DNA of 64,000 nt from Polytrichum commune (taxonomy: Eukaryota > Streptophyta > Polytrichopsida > Polytrichales > Polytrichaceae), in contig OX485803.1 in the NCBI GenBank assembly GCA_950295325.1, positions 27,094,001-27,158,000 on the forward strand. The letters are read 5' to 3'. The stretch's first letter is position 1; every line of letters begins with the position of its first letter. Below the pieces are notes generated by a model that made no database searches, was not told the origin of the DNA, and saw nothing but the letters and a program-made list of their open reading frames with translations. The position numbers were made by a program, and so were the translations under genes. Below, one piece after another: positions 1-13,288 of this stretch.

Positions 1-1050
1 CACAAATGAATGTCATTTACAATCTAAGTAGGCTATAACCAATAACCCTTATACAAACTCAAGTTGGGTAGACACACTTGTCAAGTTGAGGTTGGAGAAT
101 CCGAATTAGTATATTGAGCTTAGAGCAAAACAAATGAGCAACCAACCTATAGGGGTCAAATTTTTACTATCACCCCTTCCAAAGGTGTTAGGATATTGAA
201 TTGCTACATGTCCTTCAATTGGTAAGTGCACAATATCTTAAACACACTTTCACCTTAATCCCATAGAGGGCTGTCTATTTCGACAAATAAATAGTTGTAA
301 TAATAATAATAATAATAATAATAATCCCCTCACATTATGCAATTTTCATTTTAAAATTTTGCTTTGCCATTCATATTATCTTCAAAGACCTAAAATATGA
401 TACATGCATGTTAACAAATGATTTAACGTGGTCATGTCACTTAGAGTGCTCTCCTTGATTTGCCATGAAACACCAAGTCTCTCTAGTTGCCACCTCATGA
501 TTTCAAGCCAATTGCGCCATTTATGGTATTTAGTGTCACATGCATAATAATGTCAACTATTTTATTGCCAAGGCAATGCTAGGTTACAATAATAGCCAAC
601 AACTTGACCAATAGTGTAACCTCATGACACTTGGTGTTAGTGTGCTCACCATATATTGGCATCAATATGCTCAATCAAATTGTGAGCTCTATGCCTAGGT
701 TACACAATGGTCAATGAGTTGATCATCCCCTTGCACACTAGAATGCAAACACATGACACTTGCCATGAGTATGTTCTACAACATTTTCCTCTCGTATACT
801 AAAACATAAAACTATCAACTCAAGCGCTCCAAAATGATATTTTAAATATTATTTCATAAATAATGATGCACTTCAAAAAGTTACTTATGTCGACAAATAG
901 GACTATATTGACAATCAACAAATAAGACACTAACTAGGCCTTTAGACCTCTAGCTTAGGCCGTTTGCCGAGAGTGTACGTGACACTACATACCATGAACA
1001 ACGTAGTGTGGGTTGATGATAAATTTTATGGGCCACAACAAACCACACAT
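1..1050. other. Intergenic, no gene seen
   Basis: AT-rich DNA with stop codons in all frames. The only structure found is a TAA trinucleotide run at about 298-325. Confidence 0.7.
298..325. repeat. TAA microsatellite
   Basis: About nine uninterrupted TAA units. Confidence 0.95.
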
Positions 1051-1053
1051 TTA

Positions 1054-1449
1054 GGGCCGGTTTACTCAACGGTATAGAAGTGCATCGATCAGTCAAAAAT
1101 TCCAGCCCAAGACAAGGTTATTTGAGGCAACAATTGGTATGGCAGACAAGATGGAAATAAACAATCCTAAAAAAGAAAACCTCAATTTGGAGTTCTTTGG
1201 AGGCCAAATTTCTCGTCCGAGGGTTTGAGATTGCCACCAGACACTCGACCTCTGGAGACATCCCCAACCAAAAGCATAGCCATGTTGACACCCATGTCAT
1301 TTCCTCATCCGTGCTCGAAATCCTCCACCAGAGAAGTCTTGCCCATTTCAGAACCAGCTGATAAAGAACCCATTTCATAGCCAATCACATTGCTGCATTC
1401 TCCTGAACTCTCAACCGATGCACTTCTCCACCGCATCCTCAATCGGCCC
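1054..1449. mobile_element. MITE, GGGCC family (copy A), 396 bp
   Basis: Starts GGGCCGGTTTAC and ends in the inverted form. The inner parts of the arms share CGGT..AGAAGTGCATCG. TTA lies directly outside both ends (1051-1053 and 1450-1452). The 3-bp TTA/TAA duplication and G/C-rich ends fit a PIF/Harbinger (Tourist-like) MITE. The interior resembles the elements at 43889 and 60575. There is no coding capacity, so movement would need a transposase from elsewhere. Confidence 0.85.
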
Positions 1450-1452
1450 TTA

Positions 1453-1949
1453 GTTAATGAAGCACATTTGAGACGAATCACCCTAAAAGACAGGGTTTTA
1501 TGAACACGGATAGAATACGAGGTCCGTTAGTATTAGGTATGCCACAATTCCCTCTCACCGGCACCTAAGTTCGTGGTTCCTTTGTTTGGGTTGTAGAGTG
1601 GCAACAGTTGACTTGGGAACGCGGACAAATATCCACCCGCCCACGTGTTTCTTACTTAGATTCCATGTGAATCTTTTTTTCTTTTTTTCTTTTCCCCTGC
1701 CAACGGAAAGTCGTCCTCCTACTGGCCGTGCTAATGAGGGGCACCGTCCAAACCGCCCTTCAAGGTTTTCAGTTGCCTCTCTTGTGCCCTTTACAAAGCT
1801 TATAAGTACAGTACACACAGGTGTTGTCAGTGGCCCAAAACCGACCAAAAAACTCTTGAAAAAAGGCCGATCGTCCTCCCCCGCAAACGCATGATTCCAA
1901 GGCCCTTGGGTGCCCATAGAAAGTCAAGCTACTAAGTTACACGGCCCTC
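1453..1949. other. Spacer, no gene seen
   Basis: Open frames of about 100-120 codons occur on both strands over the same bases and read through T-rich tracts. Neither resembles a known protein, so none is called. Confidence 0.6.
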
Positions 1950-2312
1950 CAATGGTTACTTTTTCCCTTCCCAAGTAGCCCACTTCTCCTAGGATTTGAA
2001 CCGTGCGATTAGTATAAGATGGTTAACCAAATCCAAATCGAGACCGTAGGCCGCTTTCCTCGTAGTTTTTGGAGAGTCGTTTGGACCTCTCATTCATTGT
2101 CACGAAGATTCTCATGCTCATCAAATGGTCATATAGGTCTCCCCGTCGCCTTTGTTGGTTGCTGAGGTTAGAATGGTTATCATGTTTTCAGCATGCATTC
2201 CAACTTTTTTTTCTAATAAACACGTGTCTTTTTGTGTGTGTCTGTTATTGGAGCCGCACCAAATATAGGTGTGCTAGAGAGAGGAGTCACCGAGTACGGG
2301 TTGTCTACCTTG
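1950..2312 (-). repeat. Family R interspersed repeat, copy 1
   Basis: Shares with the other R copies, in order: the TCCTAGGATTTGAACC-like start, the CTCGTAGTTTTTGGAG block, AAATGGTCATATAGGT, and an end reading GTCTACCTTGG. Strand is given relative to the copy at 20321. Confidence 0.75.
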
Positions 2313-5300
2313 GAGGTGATAATTATCACCGTGCTCTATATGAAATGTCGTAACATTTTGAGAGTCAACCGCGTCGAGTAGGCCCAAGCTCCAAGAAGCA
2401 AGGGTGATGTATCCCTCCCATATTTGTTTAGGATGCTTGTTGTTCATGTTTAGATAATATCCCGCAAATTCCGTGGCCCACAAATAATCCAAGTTGGGTA
2501 TGGTATTGCTATGTTCATGCATGATATTTGCAATCAACGATTTTATGTTAACCCCTGGGTGTCTAAAGGGGGTCCAAACTGGGTCTCTCCAAGCAAAAAA
2601 ATAACATGTTCAAGCTACATACTTTCATTTCTAGGTAATCGTGTCAACAATGATGCTATCTAAAATCAACTTATTCTTCAAGTGCACTATCTAAGTAGGC
2701 TAAGCATTCTGATGTCATTGAAGATCCAAGTTTCAAATATGTAGCTTGGATGCCTTTTGATGCAAATACATACGTAGCATGTTGGTCATCAATGTCTAGT
2801 ACGAATATATTTTAAATTTTTCAACGACATAAGACAATGCATGTAATAATACTTTAAACACATAAATGTATAAGACACGGTTTACGAACTTGGCAAAGCC
2901 CGTATTTTTTTTGGGTTTGTACATGGCCATATATTGAGACTCCACATGCTTTAAGGGTTGGTGTTGAAGTCTTGTGGATTTTCTTATTGAGGCAATTGTT
3001 CATTGTTGTATCGTCCCTTGACTTTGAGACCTTGACTATAGTACTTCTTTCTTTTCACAATCTGCAAGGAAACCTAATTGGCAAGCACTATTGAAGTATT
3101 GACAGTCAATTACATCTTTTAATAAGTGAACGTGATGGAAAATACACATATTCATCCACAATACGGCAAATTCATCAAATGAATCATTTTCTAAGGGAGA
3201 TATTGAGTCATTCCATCCATCCAAAACAAAGATTCAATAATAATTTTATTATTTCATTAAATACGGCCCGATTTGTCCCCATAACGCTCTTGAAAGGAAA
3301 TCAAAGGGTTGCCCATTTTGGTATTAAGGAGGCAACAAGCCAACATGTTTTTTTGGCATTTGATCACAAACTCTATCCACACATGAAAAATCCCAACAAA
3401 ATTCCAAAGGAAGTGTTGAGCACACCGCTTGCTACAAGAAGAGCATCCGAATAATGCCCTATGAAAGCAATATAATAGTAACACTTTTCACACGATAACG
3501 TAACCATGGAGGCTTTGGTTTTTGTGATATGCGAGAATCCTTTTGTTTTTGTTTGAGCCCTCCCTCCCATGCATCCTCGCCTTAGAGCTAAGTAGTCCAA
3601 AAATTCTCAAGACCCACACCCATTTGGAAATATCCTCTCCCCTTTCATGCATGTTCAAAGCCATAATAAGGAATGGACCATAGGTTAGCCAAAGGACGTG
3701 CTAATGCCTCTACTACTTGCTATCTTTGCAAACTATTTCAACTACCTAGTAGTTAGGGGCACCTATACGACATGTCTAGTGAGATGCCCAAAAAATGAAC
3801 ACAAAAGCTTAGCTTTATATTCGGACAAAGCTATGCAAACCTTGCCCTTCCATGTGTGCACATGTACGCATGACACCCAAAAGAGAATACAAGCATATCC
3901 ACACTAGAAAGCTTTAGTGTACACTACTTACAAGTGGCTAATGTGTTTCGATCTTCATGCGAATTGCATGATATTGTGTGATAACGTATGAATCGACAAA
4001 CTTCGTTGTTGTAGGCTCACATGGCCCATCAAGGTATTACGTAGATATTGCATCACATTCTTTTGGAGGGCGGAGTCAAAAAGTGGTCCAACTTGGAGGC
4101 AAATGGTCATTCACTTGGTGAGCCGGAGAATGACCACTATCGGATAGGATTTGAAAGTATGAGGTCACCACATTGTTCTCCTAACTCTTGGTAGGATTTT
4201 AACTCTTGAAAGTTTTCAAACCATTTTCATGGTGTGACGCCATAACGTATACTAGATTGTTTCACTTTCTCCAAGCCTATACATGACCTCCGGTATGTGT
4301 GCTATTCATATTCAAATCACTTGAGCCAACCGCTTTGTTTACATCCACATTCACATAAGGTATACTTTGGCCCAATTGTGAGCATTTCCAAATTTATATA
4401 GTTTTTGAATCAATTTGGTGTCAGATTGTCTCTTCTAGTTAACAATTGTAAATCACGAGCATTGGAGTTGAGATGCAAAAACTGCAAGAATAAAAGTGGA
4501 TTTTTGAATTCTCTTTTAACTTTCAAAAAAACGAGGAGTCCCCTTGGGGCTTTTTGTTGATCAAACTTGAATTCCACCTAGAAGACAATTCCATTTGTTT
4601 TTGAGCTCAACTATCAAAATGAAAATCTTGAAGTCTACTTTATGTTCCACTTTGGAAATTTGGGAAAAATAAAACCCAAAATTCAAACCTTCTATTGCAT
4701 TTGCAAGCTCTCTAGGTACTGAATTGTAACTGCAATATATTACATGGGTTTCCATCTAAGTTCCAATTTTAGATACATATTTAATTTATAATTGAAATTT
4801 TGTTAATTTTTGGATTTGATTCAACATTTCTAAGGTTTTATGAATCATGTCTTGTTGCACTTTATTTTGTTTAAAAAAAACTCTTTGACTAAAACTATCA
4901 AAAAAATCATCAACATACTTATTCTTCTATATAAAATAAAGGGGTAAATATCATAAATTAGTGATGAAATCGTGGGTGCAAGATATAGTTGATCGCATGG
5001 GAAACATGCTTAGGCAATAAAGGGTTGTGTGATTACATAGGCTCTCTTAGTTGTGTTGACTGGAACCTAAAATACTTACTATATTTCGAGCACATAGTCC
5101 AATCTTATCATAACATACGTCTTTTTCAATGTCCATTTTTGAATCTTCCCTACACGCCTTACCAATGATAGCACTCAAAAGACAAAAAGAGTGACCACGT
5201 TAGGCCTCCATATCTTAGATATGCTTATAAACATGAACAAAGAAGTTTGATGGGTTTGTTTCAAGGAGTTTATTATGTACAACCCGTAGAAATATACTTG

Positions 5301-7086
5301 TGGGTTAATTTGCTCTATCCTTTGAGGCTTGAGTTCTCTTTGAATGTCATGTTTCTCATGGTTGACACATGTTTCCTTCATAAACTTATTGAGGCATGTC
5401 CAGTAAGATTGAACCGCCTGGCACATGTTGTCAAATTTATGTTGTTATGAAAGGCTTTGCAAATGAAATAGACCAATTAATGGAAAGAATTGATCACTAG
5501 TTAAGATTAGGGCATCCATTTTAACCACTCACTAGGGTCATGTAATGTCGACATGAATGAGATCTATATATTTGGGTAAACGGAGTTAAGGTTTATGTAG
5601 TAACGGTTTGTGATTGATTACCCTCATAAGAGTTTTGACATCTGTCATAGCCAAGCATTCAAATTTTAGATGTGTGGTTATGGGTGAACCTATAGATTGA
5701 CTATATGTAACCCTAACTTTACCACTTCAAAATTTATAGCAATTTCCATATTCATTGAAATTTTATTTTATTTTTTTGTATTCTCCTTAGAATTTTTTCG
5801 CTTTGCAAGAAAAATACCTCCTCCTCAACAAATGCAAACTCTCTTAGTTTGTTTATTGGTTATATATGCCTCCTCACATATGGATTGGTTGAGGTTCAAG
5901 ACTTTAGGAGAATTTACCAATCATTTAGAGGAATCTATAGAATATACTTCAAATTACTAAAGATAAATCCAAAAGATTACAACATGTAACCAATTGGACT
6001 TGGAAACACTAGGATTTTGACTGATTGTGACCAAAAAATCTCTCTAGACTCTGATATAAATGCCGACGTGTAATATGGGCCAATCCAACTCTCTTCATCA
6101 ATTCCTAAGGTAGCACCACCTTAAAGTAATGCCTTCCTTTCGGCAACACTTAGTTTTCATCCTTAAGCCATCAACACGTGACTGCAATGGTGCCATCAAA
6201 TAAGTCATTGTTAAAATTGATCAATCATATGTGGCATTGATTATAATAATACAATGTTACTTTTGGTCATTCATAGTAGCGATGTGAGAGGGATGCAAGA
6301 ACAATTTAAGAAGAGCACCGACTTTGGCCCATTACAATGATTCTCACCTAGCAATCCAACATCAATGAAACCCTCTAGTGAAGAGTAAAAAGCTTGTTCC
6401 AAAAACCACTTTATGAATTCTTATAGGTTACATATGAATTTATATTATATTTTTAAATATTTTGTTGACTCTATATAGATTTGCTATTCTATGGAATTAA
6501 ACAAAATTCAAGCTATCTAACATGCATGGAATAGCAAAACTTTCTTAAAGTGTTGCATTAAAGCTCAACTACCAACTAAACCTCATTTATACTACACTAA
6601 ATATATGTATTTAGTGTCGCCAAGTCGTCCTGCTCTAACACTATTCGCAAACTGCTTGTGTAGTGTCACCGACACTAAATGTAAACCTAACACTATTTGT
6701 CATTACTCGTAAAAAGCATTGTCATTATAGATTTACAATGTCGCAATTACCAACACTTATGAAGTGAGATATCATCCAAATTTCACTCATCCATGACTAT
6801 ATTTCATTACACAATGTTAGGATGAAGAATATACCAAACTTTATTTCAATGATTGGCATGGATTTCATCCACATTTTGATCATCAATCATAGTACTTGTA
6901 AACTTGGTCATAAGAAGTGTCAGTAGAAAAGTTACCACAATGACGTGAAATACCATATGACAATAAATACCGTGTTTAATGTAGTGGGTTGAAGTCTCTC
7001 ATGAGCAACTCTAGCACATGTACAATTGTGCCTTGCATGTTTGAGCAATGGTGCCCTACATGCTCTACTTATCATGTGACATGTGT
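2313..7086. other. Long unassigned AT-rich stretch
   Basis: No reading frame here resembles a known protein. A short family R fragment (GAGCACATAGTCCAATC) lies at about 5090. A small inverted repeat of the TTTAGTGTCG type (about 6610 and 6680) brackets roughly 60 bp. Otherwise I see only ordinary AT-rich DNA. Confidence 0.6.
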
Positions 7087-7840
7087 TAAGGTAGATGTTC
7101 CTTATTCGGTTACTTACCTCAAGATAGATAGAAAGATAGATAGAAACTCCGGTCCCTTTTTAGCAAGGGGCCGGCGTGAATAAAGTGTCCGTTCGTAATG
7201 CCAATGACCCGATGCCCACTGGACAAGGGGACATTGGGACAATACTACTCTCCCCTTTCGAGGATGGACACTAAAGTGACACACTATACTAGTTCCTAGC
7301 TAGCCACTAGTGCCTTGAAGATACCGGACATGGTATCCCCCCAAAGGGCTTTGAGGTACCCATACAACAAGGTCCAAGGACCCCCACCATAGTTGGGTGG
7401 ACTAAGGTGGTGAGCACCACGCCGGCATGGGGAATAGAACCCACAACCTCCTCATTGGGGGTCATGAGCCCTAACCACCAAGCCAAGGCCCGTGGTGCCT
7501 TTACTTACCTCAATTGGATACCGGTACCTATATCCGAGTGGTATGTGTTAAGAAAAGATGAGACTACATGCTCAAATATGACAACCATTATAGGTTTTAT
7601 AGTTAACATGATATTGGGGGGGGGGGAGGGAACCATGGACCTTAATGACCATTTAATGAGCAAATGAATCTTCACTTTGATCATCAACAAGATGTTCATA
7701 CGAGTTTCAAATATTTTGAGAATGATGGCTACAGCCTCGATTCAAATTTGTTGACTATCTCGTACTAATCGCATGTTTCATATCCTAGTAGAAGTGGGTT
7801 AGTAAGGGAAAAAAAACCATTTAAGACCCATGTACCTTAG
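7087..7840 (+). repeat. Family R repeat, copy 2, split by a SINE
   Basis: Begins TAAGGTAGAT and ends TGTACCTTAG, so the termini are inverted relative to each other. The left arm runs to 7122. After the SINE insert the element continues at 7514 with TTGGATACC, then the usual GAGTGGTATGTG block, ATGCTCAAATATGACAACC, and TGAATCTTCACTTTGATC. The copy at 20321 shows the undivided arrangement. Confidence 0.8.
7123..7500 (-). mobile_element. tRNA-derived SINE with 13-bp target duplication
   Basis: On the minus strand the element starts at 7500. It carries an RNA polymerase III box A-like TGGCTTGGTGG (7485-7475) and a box B-like GGTTCTATTCC (7441-7431) at tRNA-like spacing. A tRNA-unrelated body follows, then a TCTA-type tail ending at 7123. 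The 13-bp TTACTTACCTCAA occurs directly on both sides (7110-7122 and 7501-7513) and is perfect, which indicates target-primed insertion and fairly recent arrival. SINEs are non-coding and depend on a LINE. No second copy was noticed in the window. Confidence 0.88.
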
Positions 7841-10800
7841 GTTAGGGGAATCGCTTGTGCCATTTCAATTTCAGTGTACTCTAAACTCCGCAATATCACT
7901 CTTGTGGCAACCAAAGTGCATGTGATATTAAGGAGTTGTGTAGTGCTAGCATGGATGCACGATAAAAGAGGATTAATGTAGCATGTTACATTACGGATCA
8001 ACACCAAGCCAATATCGCATTAATGATAATAATTACAATGATGACAACATGATGTGTACAAGCATGTGGTTGTATTCTTTGGTGATTCATTTGAATGTCA
8101 AAACCCATGATATATGGGAACACTAGGATCTTAATTGGTCATGCCCAGAAATTAACCCGGACACTTATCCAACCCAACCCTTGGCATGCAACCTAGGGCA
8201 TCAAGCAACATGGAGGTCCCTCAACATGAGTATTCCATGACCATGAGTCTTCTTCTTCTCCTCCACTTTTCTTTCCACCAATCACAATGCTTGAACTTGG
8301 TGGGACTTATAAATAGGGACGCAATGTGAAGTGGCCCTAACATGGAGTCCTTTAGTGTCCACATTAAAAAGGAAAAAGAAAAAAGAAAAAAGGATGATAT
8401 GGTAATTCTCTCAAGAATAGGGTGGACCATACATGTAGCACGGCTTGGTAGAGAAGGGAACTCATACTATTTGCAAAGGGGAGATGAGTCTCGCACACTC
8501 AAGCTATTGGCTTGATGTTTATTATCATTGTAGGTATTATTCTATAGGTTCTCGGTGTGTTTTTTAATCCCATAATGACACATGCAAACACATTATAATC
8601 TTATACCCCCTCCCCCATCCTCAAATAATGGATCTCCCTACTTTGTGAATCTGTGGGACACTAACAATATGAATAGTGTATATTTATTGCCTTTGTCGGG
8701 CTCATAACCATTATGTTTGTCATGTTCTAAGTTATATACCATTGGAGAGCTTGTGAGGAATCCTTGCAAAGTAGCTCAATAGGCTTAAAGTGTTGGTCCA
8801 AGCTTTGTGCCGACCTTGCACTTGGCCGCCTCCAAACTTAATCTCCATGGGCTTCCTTGGTTGGCTCTAGGGAATTAGTATGCACGGTTGGGGCAACTCC
8901 TTGGTATTGCCTTCTTCCATGACCATTCAAACCTCTTGGCGGTCACCACTACCTTGCATGACTTGGGTAACATTTGAGGTTTTTCTTTTTCTTTTTCTTT
9001 TAGAGAAAGTGAGAGATATTTTTGGCTTCTTCTTATTGTTATTTTAAACTATATATATATTTATGTTTTTTTTTTGGGGGGGGATGTAGTACAAATCATT
9101 GCCACCCTCTCGGTGTGGAGTTTGTGGTTCAACCTCTCCAAAACTTATGGAGGGGAGATTCATGATTTAGAAAGAACTATATGGATGTTGTCCAAGGTTC
9201 GGTCCCACCCTACACATGGCATGTTGATGAACACCATATGCTTTATATGCATGAAGCAAATGTAAAAATGTGTTACTTTTATGATCATCTTCCCTTGACG
9301 TTCATGTAGCCATTATGTTGTTGTGGTGGTAGTTGTGCACGCATGTGTATGTGTATTCTACCCAAAATGGTCACAACTCAATCTAGGAGTTGCCTCTTGG
9401 GGAGAAACATTTACAAGTCTTGTTGGAGAGTAACCAAAAAGCTTGCAAACAAATAGTCTATTTCATCTGTTATGATACCAACCATTAGCAATTCATATCT
9501 TGTCCCATAACTATTATATTTCATGGGGAATATTGGAGGCATAAATACACATAACACCAAGGTTGCCTTTTGCGAGGCTTGAGAGGCAAATTCATAGAGC
9601 TTTGTACGGTTTGAGGAGTAGGATGGGTCAATAAGTTAGCCTCTTTACAGGGTGAAGGAGAATGGATACTCCACCTTTACCATTGCACTTTATTATAGTT
9701 TGAAAGGAACAAATTCAATTTCACTTGGCACCATATTTGAAGGGGCATTTTGTCTCACATAAAATATTTGAAGCTTATAGCTTTGTCAAGTTCGTGATCC
9801 ATGAATCCAAGAGGGCTCAACGGGGGTGCAAGTATGGGACCAACATCATTTGGAAGTTGTTCTCCCATCCCAAATATTTAGGTCCAAAGAGGAGTTTCTT
9901 TATTTTGTGAAGAATTTTTGACATGAACGTAGCTAAGAACCTTTTGTCCCCTCAATTAGGTTTGACTCTATTTGTGTAGCTCTATTGTTTGGCTCATGTG
10001 GAAAGAGATGAGTGATATGGTGTTTAGGTGATGATGAACTAGGACAAATAGCCCATTTAGGAGGTCCAACATACCATTTGGAATGCTTTGGTCGAATGTA
10101 GTAGGATTAGGTGGTAGAAAGCTAAGAATGTGTATGCCAAAGTTCCTCCAAGTGCTAGTACGATGTCCTTAACGTGTTTGATTGGAATTCGTCATTGCTT
10201 AAAGGAACAATCTTCTCATTTGGTGGGATAAAGGTGCAGTCGTGGGTATTGTTACTTAGCAACCTTGAGGGCCTCCGGTGTCGGGATGCCCCTCATGTGG
10301 TTGTATATATTCCTATAGCAATTGAGTTTCTCATAATTTTCAAACAAAATACTATACAAATAACATTATACATGAATCCTATGAACTAGTATAGTATTCA
10401 TGAAAATGTCACATTCACATGTGACAATTTTTTTTGAGGTCGATTCAGTTTCTAGTCTTGTGAAATGCACTTGAACTTTGGAAAAGCAATAGTTGACAAA
10501 AACTTGTGTAGTTGGCAAAAGTTGCCTCCAAAGACCAATTCAAGCCGGTCTTCCTTGCAATCCATAAAACAACATAAATGACATTTTTATGTGCCATGTG
10601 ACATTTTCACAAATTCCATGTTAACTTTAGTTTATACATGCACATGGTGCATGCCATGATTAACTAGAGATGTCCAATTCCAAAAAACCCTAGAACAAAA
10701 TTGTGATCTCCAAGGCCTTAGGGGTTAAGCATGAATGGAGCGCTACTTTGAAGTACCTAATGTACTTAGTTGTGGACATATAACAAACATTATTAACCCT

Positions 10801-12362
10801 TTCTTTCTGAACGGAATTCGTAGGGCCTCTCCATAAAATCAAATCAAAATAAAGTCATTGTGGAGCCACTTCATGTCTTTATCTAGGGGCCCCACTCAAC
10901 ATAGAGATTATTTAATATTTAAAGAATAAATGGTTGCAAGTCCCATTCGACTTCATTATAAAGGAGACCAATGCTCCAAATTTTTTTGGAAGCTCATAGA
11001 AAGTCATTAAGGCTTGAAGGAGGAAGCATGTTTTTCATACCCTAGGTGTTGTCCATTGCAAAAATCAACATCTTCTAGTAGTTAGGGCAACACCCCAAAC
11101 CAAACACGTCTCAAATTTGACATTCAAACTCATTTCAAGATGCTCTCATTATCCAGTCAAGGACCTTTGACTACCTTTCGACAAGGCAAGTGAACTCCAA
11201 ATTTGAAATTCTCACCTATGTGTATTCTAAGAAAGTTTCTATATTCTTGAAACTCCCTCATCCATCGCATCATTAAAATTAGAGAAATAGAATATCACTA
11301 GTTGCTCCAACTCAAGAACATAAATGTTGCATCCATTGGATCTTCTCAAGTTTTGGTCAAACGAAGAGAATTTTCTTTGCATGTCTTCATAATGAATTTG
11401 GTTCTCACGTCCAAGTGATTGATTGTACAATATGTTGGCGATAGTGGGATGAATTGCCCTCGACATCAAGGCTGGTATGAAAGTTCCAAGTTCATTGGAA
11501 TGCACCCATTGGCAACGAAGGGTTAATAATGCTCTAAGGATACATGGATACAACTCACTCTCTTAAATGGACCAAAGTCAACCTCTCGAATTCCAGTTGT
11601 GCTATCCATGAAGGAGCCCTTTTGTCTCACACTAATTTTTTTGGAGATTATAACTTTATCTACACTAATTGTCTTGTTTAGTGTGGCCCACGCTATCCAT
11701 CCTCAACCCACATAAATCATCTGACAATCACGGGGTGGCAACCAGAGAGGATGTCATATGACACCTGGTGCTACATGACAAGTGATGACGAACACTCTAA
11801 ATTCCATGGCACACCAATTTCAACGCTAAGCTAACATTTCGCAACCACAACTTGGATGTTTAGTGTACCTAGCTAGTTGCATAATCCACTTGGAATGCTA
11901 ATCACAAGAACTTTAGAATGTGTTCATGCACCCTTCCAATGCAGGCCGCCTCGATTAGTTAAACATGTCGGGTTATGGGTCACCCAAACTCAAGGTCCAT
12001 AAGTTCTCAACTTGAAACCCAACGAATCTCTCTTTCATTGGCCAAGTGATGTAGGTCGACAAAAAGCTTCTCATTCATGTGGCTCTGTTTCTTCAGTTGG
12101 CAAGCAAGCGAGTTCGCTTTCTGGGCGGCGCATCAAAAGCTTTCCTTGACAAAACAAAAACAAAAACAAAAACAACAAAACAAGAGGCAGTTGATGCGGA
12201 CATTCTCTTTGCCTTCTGCACTGGCATTCTCTCAGCCCTTCTATTATGCGGCAATGAATGAGGTGGTCAGAATTTGCGCCATTCGTGTATGGATAGTTTA
12301 ACACTTGGTCGGGGTTTCATGCGATGTGCCTCGTTTCCACTGAGAATGTCAGCGGATCACAC
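7841..12362. other. Unassigned AT-rich stretch
   Basis: No protein-like reading frame, tRNA or clear TIR element recognised. Homopolymer G runs occur at about 7617-7626 and 9076-9083. An A-rich CAAAAA repeat lies at about 12155-12180, just before copy 3 of family R. Confidence 0.6.
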
Positions 12363-13288
12363 GTCGATGTGTGTTAGGGCCGCTTCACACTATGGCTGTC
12401 CAAGTCGAGAGGTCGTGGGATTGACTGGCCAAACTTTGTTGACAGTCCAAACAAATGGGCTGAATATACATAGCCAATAAAATATAGGAATTGGAGCCTT
12501 CAGCCATGCATACTGTGAAGCTTCCAAAGGCCAAGCACATAGTCCAAACCCATACCTAAGGAAGAAGGAGCACCCCATTTTATTCCCTGCCCAAAACAAC
12601 CCCTCCAATCTAAAAGCCAAGATCTTGTCATTTTGATTTTTTTGATTTTTGATTTTGATTTTATTTTTATGATTGAAAAAAAATCGACGGTCTCTCGACC
12701 ATAGTTTGGATTTCCACTCCTGTCCGACCCAAACTTCCTTCGAGAGTCCTTCGCCTTAGTCAAAAAGTATTGTCATGTAGGCATTTTGGAGAGCGATGAG
12801 CTTTAGACTTTGGCCTCTAGTGTGAAGGGTCGAGAGGCCGAATTCTTTGGTTTCTTGCAATATGATTGGTGGAAATCGACAACCTCTCGACCTTCGGCTA
12901 TAGTGTGAAGCGGCCCTTATTAGGATATTTTTCTCTCTATGCACCCACTTCTCAAAGGATATGAACATGCAATTAGTGCAATATGATTAGCAAATCCAAA
13001 TCCTACCCGTAGCCATTTGCCTCGTAATTTTTGGAGCTAATATGAATATCTTACTCATTGTCAAGGTGAATTTTTGTGTGCTCGTTAAGTGGTCATATAG
13101 ATCCCCTCCCCAATCATGTTGACTATTGAGCTTAGAATGGTCAACATATTTGGGGCAAGTCCAGTTTGGTTTTTTTAACAAACAAAATTCTTTTGTGCTG
13201 TCCAATTTGAGATCCATGCCCAACCACATACCACTCAAATATAGGTATCCAAATTATGGTTGTGTTCGATGTAGGCACGTTGACCTTA
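12363..13288 (-). repeat. Family R repeat, copy 3, split by a MITE
   Basis: The right part (12920-13288) carries the GGATATTTTTCTCTC start, TAATTTTTGGAGC and GGTCATATAGATCCCC blocks, and an end reading TTGACCTTAA. The start, GATGTGTGTTA, lies left of the MITE at 12377. Copy 5 (22438) has these two parts joined. Confidence 0.75.
12377..12916. mobile_element. MITE, GGGCC superfamily (copy H), 540 bp
   Basis: Long TIRs of about 45 bp begin GGGCCGCTTCACACTAT at both ends, followed by CGAGAGGT. TTA flanks both sides (12374-12376 and 12917-12919). A third copy of the arm-like motif (TCTCGACCATAG) lies inside near 12695. Interior T-rich GATTTT runs surround 12640. No coding capacity. Confidence 0.88.

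Noticed and set aside
1555-1917. Overlapping 102- and 120-codon frames on opposite strands
   Set aside because: Both cross T-rich low-complexity sequence, neither resembles a protein, and they cannot both be real.
7431-7500. A functional tRNA gene
   Set aside because: Box A and B-like motifs are present, but no cloverleaf with a complete acceptor stem is apparent. The longer body, tail and target duplication mark a SINE.
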